DNA from: Globodera rostochiensis
Lineage: Eukaryota > Nematoda > Chromadorea > Rhabditida > Heteroderidae
Assembly: GCA_018350325.1 (NCBI GenBank)
Contig: JAEVLN010000034.1
Location: 62,001-126,000 of the forward strand
DNA length: 64,000 nucleotides
Direction of reading: 5' to 3'
This document shows, in pieces, positions 1-11,269 of the stretch (its first letter is position 1; every line of letters begins with the position of its first letter). The translations under genes and the position numbers were made by a program. The notes under the pieces are model-generated. The model did no database searches. It worked only from the letters and a program-made list of their open reading frames with translations, and had not been told where the DNA came from.

Positions 1-1047
1 GCATTTTGAGAGATGCCTGCTCGGGCGCTGAGTGTGTGCCCCCCCGGGGGGTCAATCTCAGAGGCGTGCTTCAAATTCAATTATGTGTAGCCGGCGGCGT
101 CCGCACTAATTAATTCATTGGGCGGGTGGGAAAAAGGCGCTAATACAAACAAAAAAATAAAAAGCATTTTAAATTAATCCAAAAAAATAATAATAGCGGA
201 ACAAAAATTGTGCAAACATTCGGACAAAAAAACAGTTTCACATTTTTGTAAAGCATTTTTAAATATTTTAAATTTTAAAATTGTTGGATTTCAGCATTCT
301 ATAACAGAGATTTTCTATGGGTTTTCCAATGTTTAAGGAAACAAATTCCAATTTTGCTATAGAAACAATTTCAGAAATGATTTAATTTTAAAAAATTGGA
401 TAAAATTTTCTAAATGCGCCGAAGGCACAAAAAATTTTCAGAATCCGAAATTTAGATGACGTTTGAAAACCCAGAATTTTGGGTGAATTTTTGAAATTAT
501 TTTTCGTTAGAGTTGGTTGAGTGAAGCCGAGATTTTTGGAAAAAGCGGGAGGGGAATAGCAATAATTTAAATTTTTGTTTTTAAATTGTCTAATCGCCTC
601 AGGCAACGAAAGAAGCTCTTTTATATACCGCCGGTTTAAAAGTGAGACCGGCGCCAAAATCCTTTCCGGAATTATGCCTAAAAGTGCAAATAATATTTAC
701 AAAGTGCCAAAGTCAAGAGCTGAATGGATTGGATGACTCCGAGACGAGACCCGAAATGTTACCAAAGCGCGTACGGCATTTTTTCTGTTGTTTTTAAAAA
801 AATCTCCGACGGATGGCTTTGTGGCGAAATGTTTTTGGTGGATTAGAGCGCCAAAATGTTGCAATTTAAACTAATGGACGGGGACGGCGGCGCTGCTTTA
901 GGGGGGGGGGGGATTGGCGCCGGCACCGGTGGCGGCGTGCCATTTTAACCCGATTTGAACAGATTTTGTTTTTTTTTGAATATAGCATGGCATTTTGAAG
1001 CGCAAAAAAGAATTCTAAATTCAAATTCAACAATTAAAATTAAATGT
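1..1047. other. Non-coding stretch, no gene recognised
   Basis: AT-rich sequence with homopolymer runs, including a G tract near 901-912. An 89-codon minus-strand ORF (388-657) has no recognisable domain and low-complexity composition, so I do not call it. Nothing else is supported before the first transposon begins at 1056. Confidence 0.5.
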
Positions 1048-1715
1048 TTAATAAATAGGGCTGCTACTTTTAGGTAAATACCTATTTTTTCTGCGAGCTT
1101 GGCACGCTGAGTTAAGCACACGAAAAACACATTTTTAGCTCAGTCTGAGGCTCCTAGATGGACTTTATATAACTATTTTTACCTATTTTGTTTTTTTTCT
1201 ACCTATTACCTAGGTACCTATTTTTCTACCTATTTCGACCTTTTTGTTACCTATTTTTAGGTTTTTTAATTTTTTTAATATAATTTCGCTGAAAATGGCA
1301 AAAAAGGCCAAAATATGCACCAAAAATACCGAAATAGCAATGAAAAATGGCACTTTTAGTGCTCTAATTTGCTCAATACTTAATTTTTTTTAACGTATTA
1401 AGTAGATTTTGCGTATTATTTTAGTAGTTTTGGGAAGTTGAAAAAATTCTGGTAGTTTTTAGCGCCAGGTCAACTCATCGCCACCCTGGCCATCTCGGCT
1501 CCATTGCCTTGGGCGCGGTCCCCTTTTCAGCGCCGCCATTTTTTGCCTTATTTTTATGAGTTTATTTTTTTATGGATTTTTTTCAAAAATGACCAAAAGG
1601 CTATCGTTAAATAAAAATTATTTTTTAAAACAGTCAGAAATCGATGAATTTTAGGCCCAAATTTTCGCTCAAAAATGGCAGAATATGCTCGAAATATGCT
1701 AGCAGCATATGGCCC

Positions 1716-1830
1716 CAAAACCGAGCGGGTACCAAAACCGAGCGGGTACCAAAACTGAGCGGGTACCAAAACCGAGCGGGTACCAAAACCGAGCGGGTAC
1801 CAAAACCGAGCGGGTACCGAGCGGCCTTTG
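1716..1830. repeat. Short tandem repeat, 17-bp unit, left palindrome arm
   Basis: About six copies of a unit reading ACCGAGCGGGTACCAAA lie next to the outer end of the palindrome. The mirrored array lies at 10930-11043. Position and structure resemble the tandem-repeat TIRs of other elements in this window, so this may be the end of an element nested in the hAT-like unit. Confidence 0.6.
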
Positions 1831-2313
1831 ATCATGCCGCCACCAAACCTAAACCTATGGGAGGGGTCCAACCCGTTGACCTTACCACCACCAAACCCAA
1901 ACCTATTGGAGAAACCCTTTGATCATGCCGCCACTCAACTTAAACCCATTGGGGCTTTGATCATGCCGCCTTCTACCTGATCCCAAAAGCGAGCGCTTTG
2001 CGCTTAATTCAGTCCCAACAAAACCGCGCGGGTGTTATCGGATTAAACAAGCTTTTAATTAGTCTCCCAAAACCCATTGGGCCCATTGCCAAATTTATTT
2101 CCCTCCCCATCCCTCAAGGTCATTACGGCACCTGTCAATCAAACTTTCGCCGCGCATCAAAAATTTCCCTCTCACCTGTCAATCAAACTCCGCTCAAATT
2201 TTGTAACAAAAACATTCGGCAAATCGATTTCACTTTTGTGACATTTTTAAATAAGGCATAATGTGATAATACATTTCGGTAATTTCTTCAATATTTTTTC
2301 CACCCGTTATTAC

Positions 2314-3252
2314 TAGGGTTGGACAAGAACGGGTATCCGGAACCGGAACCGGGACCGGTATCCGGGTGTTTTGGGCTAATTATCCGGGACCGGTCGGGAT
2401 ACCCGGTATCCGGGGGTTGGATCCGGGCGGGTTAAGCACCCCTAATGGTGGTATTTTTTCCGAGAGATTTTTTTTGTGATGGTGTTAGCGCTAGTAAAAT
2501 TTTTGAATTTTGCGCGCCAATTTGATTAAAATTAAATAAAGAGATATGGACTTATGTAATTTGTTTTTTATAATTAATTACCAATTTCACAAAACAATTG
2601 GCTCTCAACAAAAATAGCTCAAATTTTCTTTAAAAATTCTACACGCGCTAATTTCGAGTTTGTCTAACCCTTCCTCCCACAAATACAGCAGAATTCTCAA
2701 AAAAAAACTCGATCGGCAAATAACGATTTTTTATACAATTTTTATAACAAAATCAAAAATTCTACAAAGTTTACAAAAATCTAAATTTAAAAAAAAAAAC
2801 AAGTAAAGAAAATGCAATAAAAAATACTCCTTTAAATCAATTTTTTTTTGTTAAACAATTTTTTAAAGAAAAATGAAATAAAAACCAAAAATGCACACCT
2901 AAAATCGAATTTTTTTTTGAATCAGCCCCCTCCCCCAAAAATTCTTAGGCATGCTTTGACCGTCTCCTGTTTTAGATTAAGAAGCGTTATTGACAAATGA
3001 AATTAACCATCCAACTTGATTGAATTTTATTGTATTTTTATTTTATGCGTTTGACTTACTTTTTGGCAAAAATCGCGTGAAATTTGATTTTTTATAAAAT
3101 TTTAATTATTATTTTCAAAAATTGAAAATTATCCGGTATCCGGACGGGTATCCGGGCATAAATTACTATCCGGTACCGGTATCCGGGTGTCAAGGAACCG
3201 GTGGAACCGCTATCCGGGGGACCCGGATAATATCCGGTCTTGTCCAGCCCTA
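2314..3252. mobile_element. hAT-like MITE, left-arm copy (939 bp)
   Basis: It begins TAGGGTTGGACAAG and ends CTTGTCCAGCCCTA, and is flanked by the 8-bp duplication GTTATTAC at 2306-2313 and 3253-3260. The ends are rich in TATCCGG motifs. There is no coding capacity. It is nested inside the left arm of the palindrome, and its counterpart lies at 9454-10396. Confidence 0.8.
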
Positions 3253-3959
3253 GTTATTACCACTTTGCCCGTCCAAAAAATTAAGGCAGACAATCTTTTT
3301 CCGCTTTTGTAGTTTAGACCACAAAAAATTTCAGGCTCATAAAAAACCTATTGAAGGGGACTAACCTTTGATCTTGCCGCCCAAGCCAAAACCTTTTGAG
3401 AGGTTCAACTCTTTGATCATGCCGCCCCAAGCCAAAACCTATTGGAGAGGTCGGGTCCTTTGAACTTACCGCCACTAAACCCAAACCTATTGGGTCTTTT
3501 GAACATCCCGCCTTCTATCTGACACAAATGCGAGCGGTTTGCGGTCAATTCAGTCCCAACCAAACCGCGCGGAGTTAAACAACCCTACTTTTTTATGGGG
3601 GCCCCAGAACCTATTGGGACCATTGCCAAATTTAATTTCCCTCCCCCGTCCCTCAAGGTCATTAGGGCACCTGTCAATCAAAACTTTTTCCGCGCACCAA
3701 AAAATTTTGACGGGTCACCTGTCAATCAAACTTCCGCCGCTCAAAAGTTGCAACAAAAACATTTGGAAAATCGATTTGACTTTTGTGACATTTTTAAATA
3801 GGGCATAATGTGATAGTACATTTCTAATTTCTTCAATATTTTTTCCTCCCGCAATTACCACTTTTCCTGTCCAAAAAATTGGTCGTCAACCTTTTTCCCT
3901 TTTTGTAGTTTAGACCACAAAAATTGCAGGCTCATAAAAAATCAAATTAAAAATTTTGG

Positions 3960-4110
3960 TGTTTCGATGTTGAAGTGAAAAGAGTGAAACGAACAAATGG
4001 GTGAAAAGGGAGAAACCCAATTAGGTGAAAAGGGTGAACACAAAATAGGTGAAAAGAGGTGAAATCGGGTGAAATTTCACCTAAAAGTATATAGGACATG
4101 TGTTTTATGG
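3960..4110 (+). repeat. GGTGAAA-rich terminal repeat (left arm)
   Basis: A cluster of GGTGAAA and GGGTGAAAAG words is followed by an inverted TTTCACC. Diverged versions recur in the same orientation at 6625-6700 and inverted at 8970-9110. The last two bracket the three-ORF unit and look like its terminal inverted repeats. Confidence 0.5.
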
Positions 4111-4700
4111 GGGTAGTATGCATAAATAAAATGTCAAACTTAAACAGAGGAAATTTTGTACTGGTTAACCAAAACGAAAGTCTACCACTGTCATCTTCCA
4201 CTCCCGCTCAACACTAAATTAAATTTATAATCCCCACAGAAAATTGACTACCAAAACAAACACATTTGAACTTTTCATTATCCGCCCGCTAAAAAAAAAA
4301 AAAAAAAGACTGCAGGGATGCATATTTACCAATCGAAAAAGAACTTGTTAATTTTAAGGAAAAAATAAAAATTTAAAATATGGAAAAAAGAAAAAAAATT
4401 ACAACACGAAACGTTCAAATAACTTCAAGTTATAAGTCTTATAAGGAGGTTGACAAATATGAGAGGAGTGGTAAAACACGGTGCTGAATTTTGAGAATTA
4501 TTATCAAAATTATGAGAAATTATGGTCGGAAAAATTAAATTTGATTCTAAATTGATGGTCTGAAATGAGAATAGAATGACAAATATGAAAAACAGTAGAA
4601 GAAAACCGAGAATGACAGTCAAAAGTATGAGAATATTAGGGGAAAAAGGTGAACCATTTGAAACCTATAAAAGCAAATTCAAATACCAAAACATGATGAA

Positions 4701-5048
4701 ATGTATCAATTTAGTCATCAAGTAAGCGATAATACAGCATTTCTGAAAAAGCTAGCTTCCAACAGTTCAGACCGAAAGAAGAACGAATTAATCGAATCTG
4801 CAACTACCGATCAAATTTTGGCAATTGTTGAAATTTGTGTAAACATTTTGAGTTTTAATTTCAAACTTAATAAAAGACAGAAACAAAGACTTGTTCAGTA
4901 CGCAGATTTTTACCGGACTATTGCCAGATCCCGCTCAGAAAAAACAGCAAGAAAGGCGATACAGCACGGAAGCGGAATAGCATTAGGAGCGATTTTAGTC
5001 CCGATTTTAAGCGTTCTAGCTCAACATTTGTTAGAAAAAATCGTATGA
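4701..5048 (+). CDS. Small element-encoded protein 1 (115 aa), left-arm copy
   Basis: This single-exon ORF has a basic helical middle (residues about 40-80, many K/R/Q) and a hydrophobic, glycine-containing C-terminal segment (about 90-112, GIALGAILVPILSVLAQ) that could insert in or contact a membrane. It overlaps the next ORF by four bases (ATGA at 5045-5048), an arrangement seen where two proteins come from one message by termination-reinitiation and unusual for nematode genes. I do not recognise a named family with confidence. The organisation (helical basic domain plus hydrophobic tail, paired with a larger protein) recalls uncharacterised small proteins of virus-like DNA transposons, but that is recall, not a search result. 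An identical copy lies at 8007-8354. Confidence 0.6.
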   Translation: MYQFSHQVSDNTAFLKKLASNSSDRKKNELIESATTDQILAIVEICVNILSFNFKLNKRQKQRLVQYADFYRTIARSRSEKTARKAIQHGSGIALGAILVPILSVLAQHLLEKIV

Positions 5049-5908
5049 TGAAGTTTGCAAATAAAATGACAATGGTCCCGGAGGCAGAATACCATGCATT
5101 ATTAAATTCGCTCAGGGGCGGAGACTATTTGCAAAATGAAAAGGCCATGTTGGATGCAAAGATAATGCAAAATTTAGAAGATCCGACAATAAGTGAAGAT
5201 CTTAAAGCGAGTAGGCATAGTTGGCTCTATAAGGAGCGAAGAATGATAAAAAGAATGGTTGATAATAGACCGCAAAGAGTTGTGATTGTTAACCAAAATC
5301 CGGCACCTAATGTTGCACCATATTTGGGGGTTAGTCAGCCAAATACCCAGTCAACCGAGGAGCCAAGAAAATTCATAGTGCCTACAAAAAGGCTCAGAAG
5401 AGAAGAAAACGAAAGTGAAGAAGTTGATAAAAACTTGAGAGATGAAAATGCGAGGGAGGTGATCCAATCTTCATTAATTGAAGAGGAAGTTCCACTCGAA
5501 TTACACTCCCCAGTTTCTTCAGAAACATCATCAATTTTTAAAACACCAGAAAAATTGCGCAGTACTACGATCATTCACCCAAACTTTTTGGGGGATCTTT
5601 TTAATTATGTATCTAAAAACAAGGATACATTTAAAATAACGGCAATGGGGAAAGTTCAATCTAATAAAAATCTGCCAATTGACGATAGTAATTATAGGAA
5701 CGTCTTGAGATATCTTGCTGGAGAAGAGGTCGACACACCCCGAGGAGCGAAATTTCTAAAAGATCGGCTCTTAAAAGATGCGACAATACGAGAAATGGTT
5801 GACAGGTCAAGCGCTATGTGGGGAAAAGGTACAAAAAATATTAAAACTACCGGAACATTGCAACAGAAGAAAAAACCATTTAAGCCAACATTATGGGCAA
5901 GGCTATAG
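5045..5908 (+). CDS. Element-encoded protein 2 (287 aa), left-arm copy
   Basis: This intact ORF overlaps ORF1 by ATGA; a second in-frame ATG follows immediately. The N-terminal 75 residues are charged and probably helical (the motif VPEAEYHALLN is near residue 11). Residues about 95-165 are low-complexity and acidic, so likely disordered. A compact C-terminal region (about 170-270) contains hydrophobic spacing around LFNYVSK and VLRYLAGEE and ends in a lysine-rich tail. No catalytic motif is visible, and it is not a transposase or polymerase. Identity with the copy at 7147-8010 is complete at protein level, so the duplication is recent or has been homogenised. The function is unknown; a structural or DNA-binding role for a virus-like mobile element is a guess. 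Confidence 0.6.
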   Translation: MMKFANKMTMVPEAEYHALLNSLRGGDYLQNEKAMLDAKIMQNLEDPTISEDLKASRHSWLYKERRMIKRMVDNRPQRVVIVNQNPAPNVAPYLGVSQPNTQSTEEPRKFIVPTKRLRREENESEEVDKNLRDENAREVIQSSLIEEEVPLELHSPVSSETSSIFKTPEKLRSTTIIHPNFLGDLFNYVSKNKDTFKITAMGKVQSNKNLPIDDSNYRNVLRYLAGEEVDTPRGAKFLKDRLLKDATIREMVDRSSAMWGKGTKNIKTTGTLQQKKKPFKPTLWARL

Positions 5909-6087
5909 ATAAGATGTTTTAAAAAAGTTTAATATAATTTTGAATCTCCAACTTATAGCAGTTGCAAGGACTTTTAATTAGAGAAATTATAAACCCTGGA
6001 GTATAAAAAAGGAAAAGACAATCTTGCTAGGCGGGAAGGATATTTTGATAGCGTTAATTTAATTAAAGATTCCGATTATGCGAATTA

Positions 6088-6188
6088 ATTTAATTCATTT
6101 TCAATTTGCAATAAAATTGGGTCTGGGGCGTGATTGTGGTTTCGCGTAAGAATAAATTTCTCATCCCCCTCGAACCCCCACCCCTTTG
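6088..6188 (-). pseudogene. Truncated FLYWCH-like ORF fragment, left arm
   Basis: This is the mirror image of the 3' half of the ORF at 6743-6967. The palindrome arms diverge at about 6188/6867, inside that ORF, so the left arm keeps only the part encoding the terminal His-x-His region and the stop codon. It marks the inner breakpoint of the inverted duplication. Confidence 0.65.
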
Positions 6189-6742
6189 AACTACTCGATT
6201 TAACACCAACCCTTCAAACTCTTTCTGCCCCTATTTTTTTTTTTTGCAGATTCACAAAGTTGGTTATTCTTTCTTTCTGGTTTTATTAAATCCATATTTA
6301 TTTATTTTTATTTTATAGCCATTTCGTTATAGCATTTTTGTACGCCACAAATGATAAATTATTAAGTTCTATATTATGCTAAAATCATTTTGGTTTAAAC
6401 TGACTCTAAATCGCCATGATTACGGAGTTAAAATGATTAAATTCTAGTCGAAGAGGCTTAAGAGGAGCCCCAGAAGATTGCCGGCAGGAGATAAAACCAC
6501 GTATTGGTTTGGAGCGTGTCTGATACTTTGAAGCAACTTCATTGATGCCCCTAGTCGAGGCCAGAATTAAAAACATGATGCATGGGGTGGCATTAAACTC
6601 GACATCTCCCTAGTCCAGGATGAACCTCAAATGGTATAAAGGTGAAATTCAAATAGGTGAAAAAGGTGAAATCTGGTGAAAGTTCACCAAAAAGTATATA
6701 GGGCACGTGTTTTAGAGGGTAATATGCAAAATTAAAAAAAAA
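6189..6742. other. Palindrome loop, no gene recognised
   Basis: Single-copy sequence separating the arms. The portion 6625-6742 is a diverged copy of the GGTGAAA terminal repeat seen at 3960-4150 and immediately precedes the FLYWCH-like ORF. I see nothing else that can be supported between 6189 and 6620. Confidence 0.4.
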
Positions 6743-6967
6743 ATGTCAAAATTAAACACAATAAAAGATGGAAAGGGGAAATTATGCGATGGTTATCGAT
6801 ATTATAAACATAAGTCAACAAAATTCAAGACATGGTGGAAGGGTGAATGGTTTAGATATGGTTGTGAGGGGTGGGGGTTCGAGGGGGATGAGAAATTTAT
6901 TCTTACGCGAAACCACAATCACGCCCCAGACCCAATTTTATTGCAAATTGAAAATGAATTAAATTAA
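6743..6967 (+). CDS. Degenerate FLYWCH-type zinc-finger-like protein (74 aa)
   Basis: The ORF matches the FLYWCH zinc-finger pattern: an aromatic stretch (GYRYYKHKST then KTWWKG), a cysteine in RYGCEG, and the terminal pair HNHAPD. FLYWCH fingers use C2H2 ligands. Here the first expected cysteine, after the Trp, appears to be glycine, so zinc binding may be lost. FLYWCH modules are common at the N-termini of MULE-type transposases in animals. The ORF is convergent with the minus-strand ORF pair at 7147-8354. Together they lie between GGTGAAA-rich repeats at 6625 and 9110, suggesting one element of about 2.5 kb. It could also be an exon of a longer protein. Confidence 0.55.
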   Translation: MSKLNTIKDGKGKLCDGYRYYKHKSTKFKTWWKGEWFRYGCEGWGFEGDEKFILTRNHNHAPDPILLQIENELN

Positions 6968-7146
6968 TTCGCATAAAATCGGAATCTTTAATTAAATTAA
7001 CGCTATCAAAATATCCTTCCCGCCTAGCAAGATTGTCTTTTCCTTTTTTTATACTCCAGGGTTTATAATTTCTCTAATTAAAAGTCCTTGCAACTGCTAT
7101 AAGTTGGAGATTCAAAATTATATTAAACTTTTTTAAAACATCTTAT

Positions 7147-8010
7147 CTATAGCCTTGCCCATAATGTTGGCTTAAATGGTTTTTTCTTCTGTTGCAATGT
7201 TCCGGTAGTTTTAATATTTTTTGTACCTTTTCCCCACATAGCGCTTGACCTGTCAACCATTTCTCGTATTGTCGCATCTTTTAAGAGCCGATCTTTTAGA
7301 AATTTCGCTCCTCGGGGTGTGTCGACCTCTTCTCCAGCAAGATATCTCAAGACGTTCCTATAATTACTATCGTCAATTGGCAGATTTTTATTAGATTGAA
7401 CTTTCCCCATTGCCGTTATTTTAAATGTATCCTTGTTTTTAGATACATAATTAAAAAGATCCCCCAAAAAGTTTGGGTGAATGATCGTAGTACTGCGCAA
7501 TTTTTCTGGTGTTTTAAAAATTGATGATGTTTCTGAAGAAACTGGGGAGTGTAATTCGAGTGGAACTTCCTCTTCAATTAATGAAGATTGGATCACCTCC
7601 CTCGCATTTTCATCTCTCAAGTTTTTATCAACTTCTTCACTTTCGTTTTCTTCTCTTCTGAGCCTTTTTGTAGGCACTATGAATTTTCTTGGCTCCTCGG
7701 TTGACTGGGTATTTGGCTGACTAACCCCCAAATATGGTGCAACATTAGGTGCCGGATTTTGGTTAACAATCACAACTCTTTGCGGTCTATTATCAACCAT
7801 TCTTTTTATCATTCTTCGCTCCTTATAGAGCCAACTATGCCTACTCGCTTTAAGATCTTCACTTATTGTCGGATCTTCTAAATTTTGCATTATCTTTGCA
7901 TCCAACATGGCCTTTTCATTTTGCAAATAGTCTCCGCCCCTGAGCGAATTTAATAATGCATGGTATTCTGCCTCCGGGACCATTGTCATTTTATTTGCAA
8001 ACTTCATCAT
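7147..8010 (-). CDS. Element-encoded protein 2 (287 aa), right-arm copy
   Basis: This is identical at protein level to the product of 5045-5908 and is described there. In this arm the gene sits in what appears to be its original setting: it converges on the FLYWCH-like ORF (stop codons about 180 bp apart) and overlaps the upstream ORF1 by four bases. Confidence 0.6.
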   Translation of the reverse strand: MMKFANKMTMVPEAEYHALLNSLRGGDYLQNEKAMLDAKIMQNLEDPTISEDLKASRHSWLYKERRMIKRMVDNRPQRVVIVNQNPAPNVAPYLGVSQPNTQSTEEPRKFIVPTKRLRREENESEEVDKNLRDENAREVIQSSLIEEEVPLELHSPVSSETSSIFKTPEKLRSTTIIHPNFLGDLFNYVSKNKDTFKITAMGKVQSNKNLPIDDSNYRNVLRYLAGEEVDTPRGAKFLKDRLLKDATIREMVDRSSAMWGKGTKNIKTTGTLQQKKKPFKPTLWARL

Positions 8011-8354
8011 ACGATTTTTTCTAACAAATGTTGAGCTAGAACGCTTAAAATCGGGACTAAAATCGCTCCTAATGCTATTCCGCTTCCGTGCTGTATCGCC
8101 TTTCTTGCTGTTTTTTCTGAGCGGGATCTGGCAATAGTCCGGTAAAAATCTGCGTACTGAACAAGTCTTTGTTTCTGTCTTTTATTAAGTTTGAAATTAA
8201 AACTCAAAATGTTTACACAAATTTCAACAATTGCCAAAATTTGATCGGTAGTTGCAGATTCGATTAATTCGTTCTTCTTTCGGTCTGAACTGTTGGAAGC
8301 TAGCTTTTTCAGAAATGCTGTATTATCGCTTACTTGATGACTAAATTGATACAT
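8007..8354 (-). CDS. Small element-encoded protein 1 (115 aa), right-arm copy
   Basis: Identical at protein level to the product of 4701-5048. The upstream sequence toward 9110 leads directly into the inverted GGTGAAA-rich terminal repeat, so this ORF is promoter-proximal in the presumed element. Confidence 0.6.
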   Translation of the reverse strand: MYQFSHQVSDNTAFLKKLASNSSDRKKNELIESATTDQILAIVEICVNILSFNFKLNKRQKQRLVQYADFYRTIARSRSEKTARKAIQHGSGIALGAILVPILSVLAQHLLEKIV

Positions 8355-9453
8355 TTCATCATGTTTTGGTATTTGAATTTGCTTTTATAGGTTTCAAATG
8401 GTTCACCTTTTTCCCCTAATATTCTCACACTTTTGACTGTCATTCTCGGTTTTCTTCTACTGTTTTTCATATTTGTCATTCTATTCTCATTTCAGACCAT
8501 CAATTTAGAATCAAATTTAATTTTTCCGACCATAATTTCTCATAATTTTGATAATAATTCTCAAAATTCAGCACCGTGTTTTACCACTCCTCTCATATTT
8601 GTCAACCTCCTTATAATACTTATAACTTGAAGTTATTTGAACGTTTCGTGTTGTAATTTTTTTCTTTGTTTTCAACAAACACTACTTTTTCCCATATTTT
8701 TATTTTTTCCTTAAAATTAACAAGTTCTTTTTCGATTGGTAAATATGCATCCCTGCAGTCTTTTTTTCTTTTTTTTTTAGCGGGCGGATAATGAAAAGTT
8801 CAAATGTGTTTGTTTTGGTAGTCAATTTTCTGTGGGGATTATAAGATTTAATTTAGTGTTGAGCGGGAGTGGAAGATGACAGTGGTAGACTTTCGTTTTG
8901 GTTAACCAGTACAAATTTCCTCTGTTTAAGTTTGACATTTTATTTATGCATACTACCCCCATAAAACACATATCCTATATACTTTTAGGTGAAATTTCAC
9001 CCGATTTCACCTCTTTTCACCTATTTTGTGTTCACCCTTTTCACCTAATTGTGTTTCTCCCTTTTCACCCATTTGTTCGTTTCATTCTTTTCACTTCAAC
9101 ATCGAAACACCAAAATTTTTAATTTGATTTTTTATGAGCGGTTTGGTTGGGACTGAATTGACCGCAAACCGCTCGCATTTGTGTCAGATAGAAGGCGGGA
9201 TGTTCAAAAGACCCAATAGGTTTGGGTTTAGTGGCGGTAAGTTCAAAGGACCCGACCTCTCCAATAGGTTTTGGCTTGGGGCGGCATGATCAAAGAGTTG
9301 AACCTCTCAAAAGGTTTTGGCTTGGGCGGCAAGATCAAAGGTTAGTCCCCTTCAATAGGTTTTTTATGAGCCTGAAATTTTTTGTGGTCTAAACTACAAA
9401 AGCGGAAAAAGATTGTCTGCCTTAATTTTTTGGACGGGCAAAGTGGTAATAAC

Positions 9454-10396
9454 TAGGGCTGGACAAGACCGGATATTATCCGGGTCCCCCGGATAGCGGT
9501 TCCACCGGTTCCTTGACACCCGGATACCGGTACCGGATAGTAATTTATGCCCGGATACCCGTCCGGATACCGGATAATTTTCAATTTTTGAAAATAATAA
9601 TTAAAATTTTATAAAAAATCAAATTTCACGCGATTTTTGCCAAAAAGTAAGTCAAACGCATAAAATAAAAATACAATAAAATTCAATCAAGTTGGATGGT
9701 TAATTTCATTTGTCAATAACGCTTCTTAATCTAAAACAGGAGACGGTCAAAGCATGCCTAAGAATTTTTGGGGGAGGGCGCTGATTCAAAAAAAAATTCG
9801 ATTTTAGGTGTGCATTTTTGGTTTTTATTTCATTTTTCTTTAAAAAATTGTTTAACAAAAAAAATTGATTTAAAGGAGTATTTTTTATTGCATTTTCTTT
9901 ACTTGTTTTTTTTTAAATTTAGATTTTTGTAAACTTTGTAGAATTTTTGATTTTGTTATAAAAATTGTATAAAAAATCGTTATTTGCCGATCGAGTTTTT
10001 TTTGAGAATTCTGCTGTATTTGTGGGAGGAAGGGTTAGACAAACTCGAAATTAGCGCGTGTAGAATTTTTAAAGAAAATTTGAGCAATTTTTGTTGAGAG
10101 CCAATTGTTTTGTGAAATTGGTAATTAATTATAAAAACAAATTACATAAGTCCATATCTCTTTATTTAATTTTAATAGGAAATGGCAAATTGGCGCGCAA
10201 AATTCAAAAATTTTACTAGCGCTAACACCATCACAAAAAAAATCTCTCGGAAAAAATACCACCATTAGGGGTGCTTAACCCGCCCGGATCCAACCCCCGG
10301 ATACCGGGTATCCCGACCGGTCCCGGATAATTAGCCCAAAACACCCGGATACCGGTCCCGGTTCCGGTTCCGGATACCCGTTCTTGTCCAACCCTA
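9454..10396. mobile_element. hAT-like MITE, right-arm copy (943 bp)
   Basis: Mirror copy of the element at 2314-3252, with matching ends and the same 8-bp duplication in reverse complement (GTAATAAC at 9446-9453 and 10397-10404). Identical insertion points in both arms show that the MITE was already present when the region was duplicated and inverted. Confidence 0.8.
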
Positions 10397-11269
10397 GTAA
10401 TAACGGGTGGAAAAAATATTGAAGAAATTACCGAAATGTATTATCACATTATGCCTTATTTAAAAATGTCACAAAAGTGAAATCGATTTGCCGAATGTTT
10501 TTGTTACAAAATTTGAGCGGAGTTTGATTGACAGGTGAGAGGGAAATTTTTGATGCGCGGCGAAAGTTTGATTGACAGGTGCCGTAATGACCTTGAGGGA
10601 TGGGGAGGGAAATAAATTTGGCAATGGGCCCAATGGGTTTTGGGAGACTAATTAAAAGCTTGTTTAATCCGATAACACCCGCGCGGTTTTGTTGGGACTG
10701 AATTAAGCGCAAAGCGCTCGCTTTTGGGATCAGGTAGAAGGCGGCATGATCAAAGCCCCAATGGGTTTAAGTTGAGTGGCGGCATGATCAAAGGGTTTCT
10801 CCAATAGGTTTGGGTTTGGTGGTGGTAAGGTCAACGGGTTGGACCCCTCCCATAGGTTTAGGTTTGGTGGCGGCATGATCAACGGGCAGACCCCCTCCAA
10901 TAGGCTTAGGTTTGGTGGCGGCATGATCAAAGGCCGCTCGGTACCCGCTCGGTTTTGGTACCCGCTCGGTTTTGGTACCCGCTCGGTTTTGGTACCCGCT
11001 CAGTTTTGGTACCCGCTCGGTTTTGGTACCCGCTCGGTTTTGGGGCCATATGCTGCTTATGCTCAAAACCCCAAAATATGCTTTTATTTATAATCGCTTT
11101 TTGGTTTGGTGTTTAAAATTTTTTCGGTAAAATTTTTTACTTACCTATTTTGGTACCTATTTCACGGTTTTTGTACCTATTTGGTACCTATTTTGGCATT
11201 TTTTTCTAACCTATTTAGGTACCTATTTTCCAATTTTTCTTACCTAAAAGTAGCAGCCCTATTAATAAA

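Larger units (their letters stand above)
1701..11055. repeat. Large imperfect palindrome (two ~4.5-kb inverted arms)
   Basis: The left arm, about 1701-6188, is the reverse complement of the right arm, about 6867-11055, with very high identity. Mirror coordinates sum to 13055 near the centre and to about 12710 further out. The shift arises because about 348 bp at 3565-3932 of the left arm is absent from the right arm, with a GC microhomology at the junction. An extra unit of about 60 bp near 10862-10925 exists only on the right. The central loop of about 680 bp (6189-6866) is single copy. Both arms carry identical ORF pairs and the same nested MITE. Confidence 0.85.
1056..11261. mobile_element. 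10.2-kb composite hAT-like element with 22-bp TIRs
   Basis: The left end starts TAGGGCTGCTACTTTTAGGT, and the right end is its exact reverse complement over 22 bp (11240-11261). It is flanked by a perfect 8-bp direct duplication TTAATAAA at 1048-1055 and 11262-11269. Subterminal ACCTA/TAGGT motifs are clustered at 1070-1265 and 11130-11250. An 8-bp target duplication with TAGGG-type ends is typical of the hAT superfamily. No hAT transposase is visible inside, so the unit is non-autonomous and has been filled by other elements, chiefly the large palindrome. The TIR and duplication are seen directly; the hAT assignment is inferred from them. Confidence 0.75.

Noticed and set aside
5335..5574. 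Antisense 79-codon ORF (also at 7481-7720)
   Set aside because: Serine-rich shadow of the acidic low-complexity part of the 287-codon ORF; no independent support.
10730..11093. ORFs at the outer palindrome end (for example FWYPLGFGTRSV)
   Set aside because: They translate the 17-bp GGTACC-containing tandem repeat; mirrored on the opposite arm in an unrelated frame.
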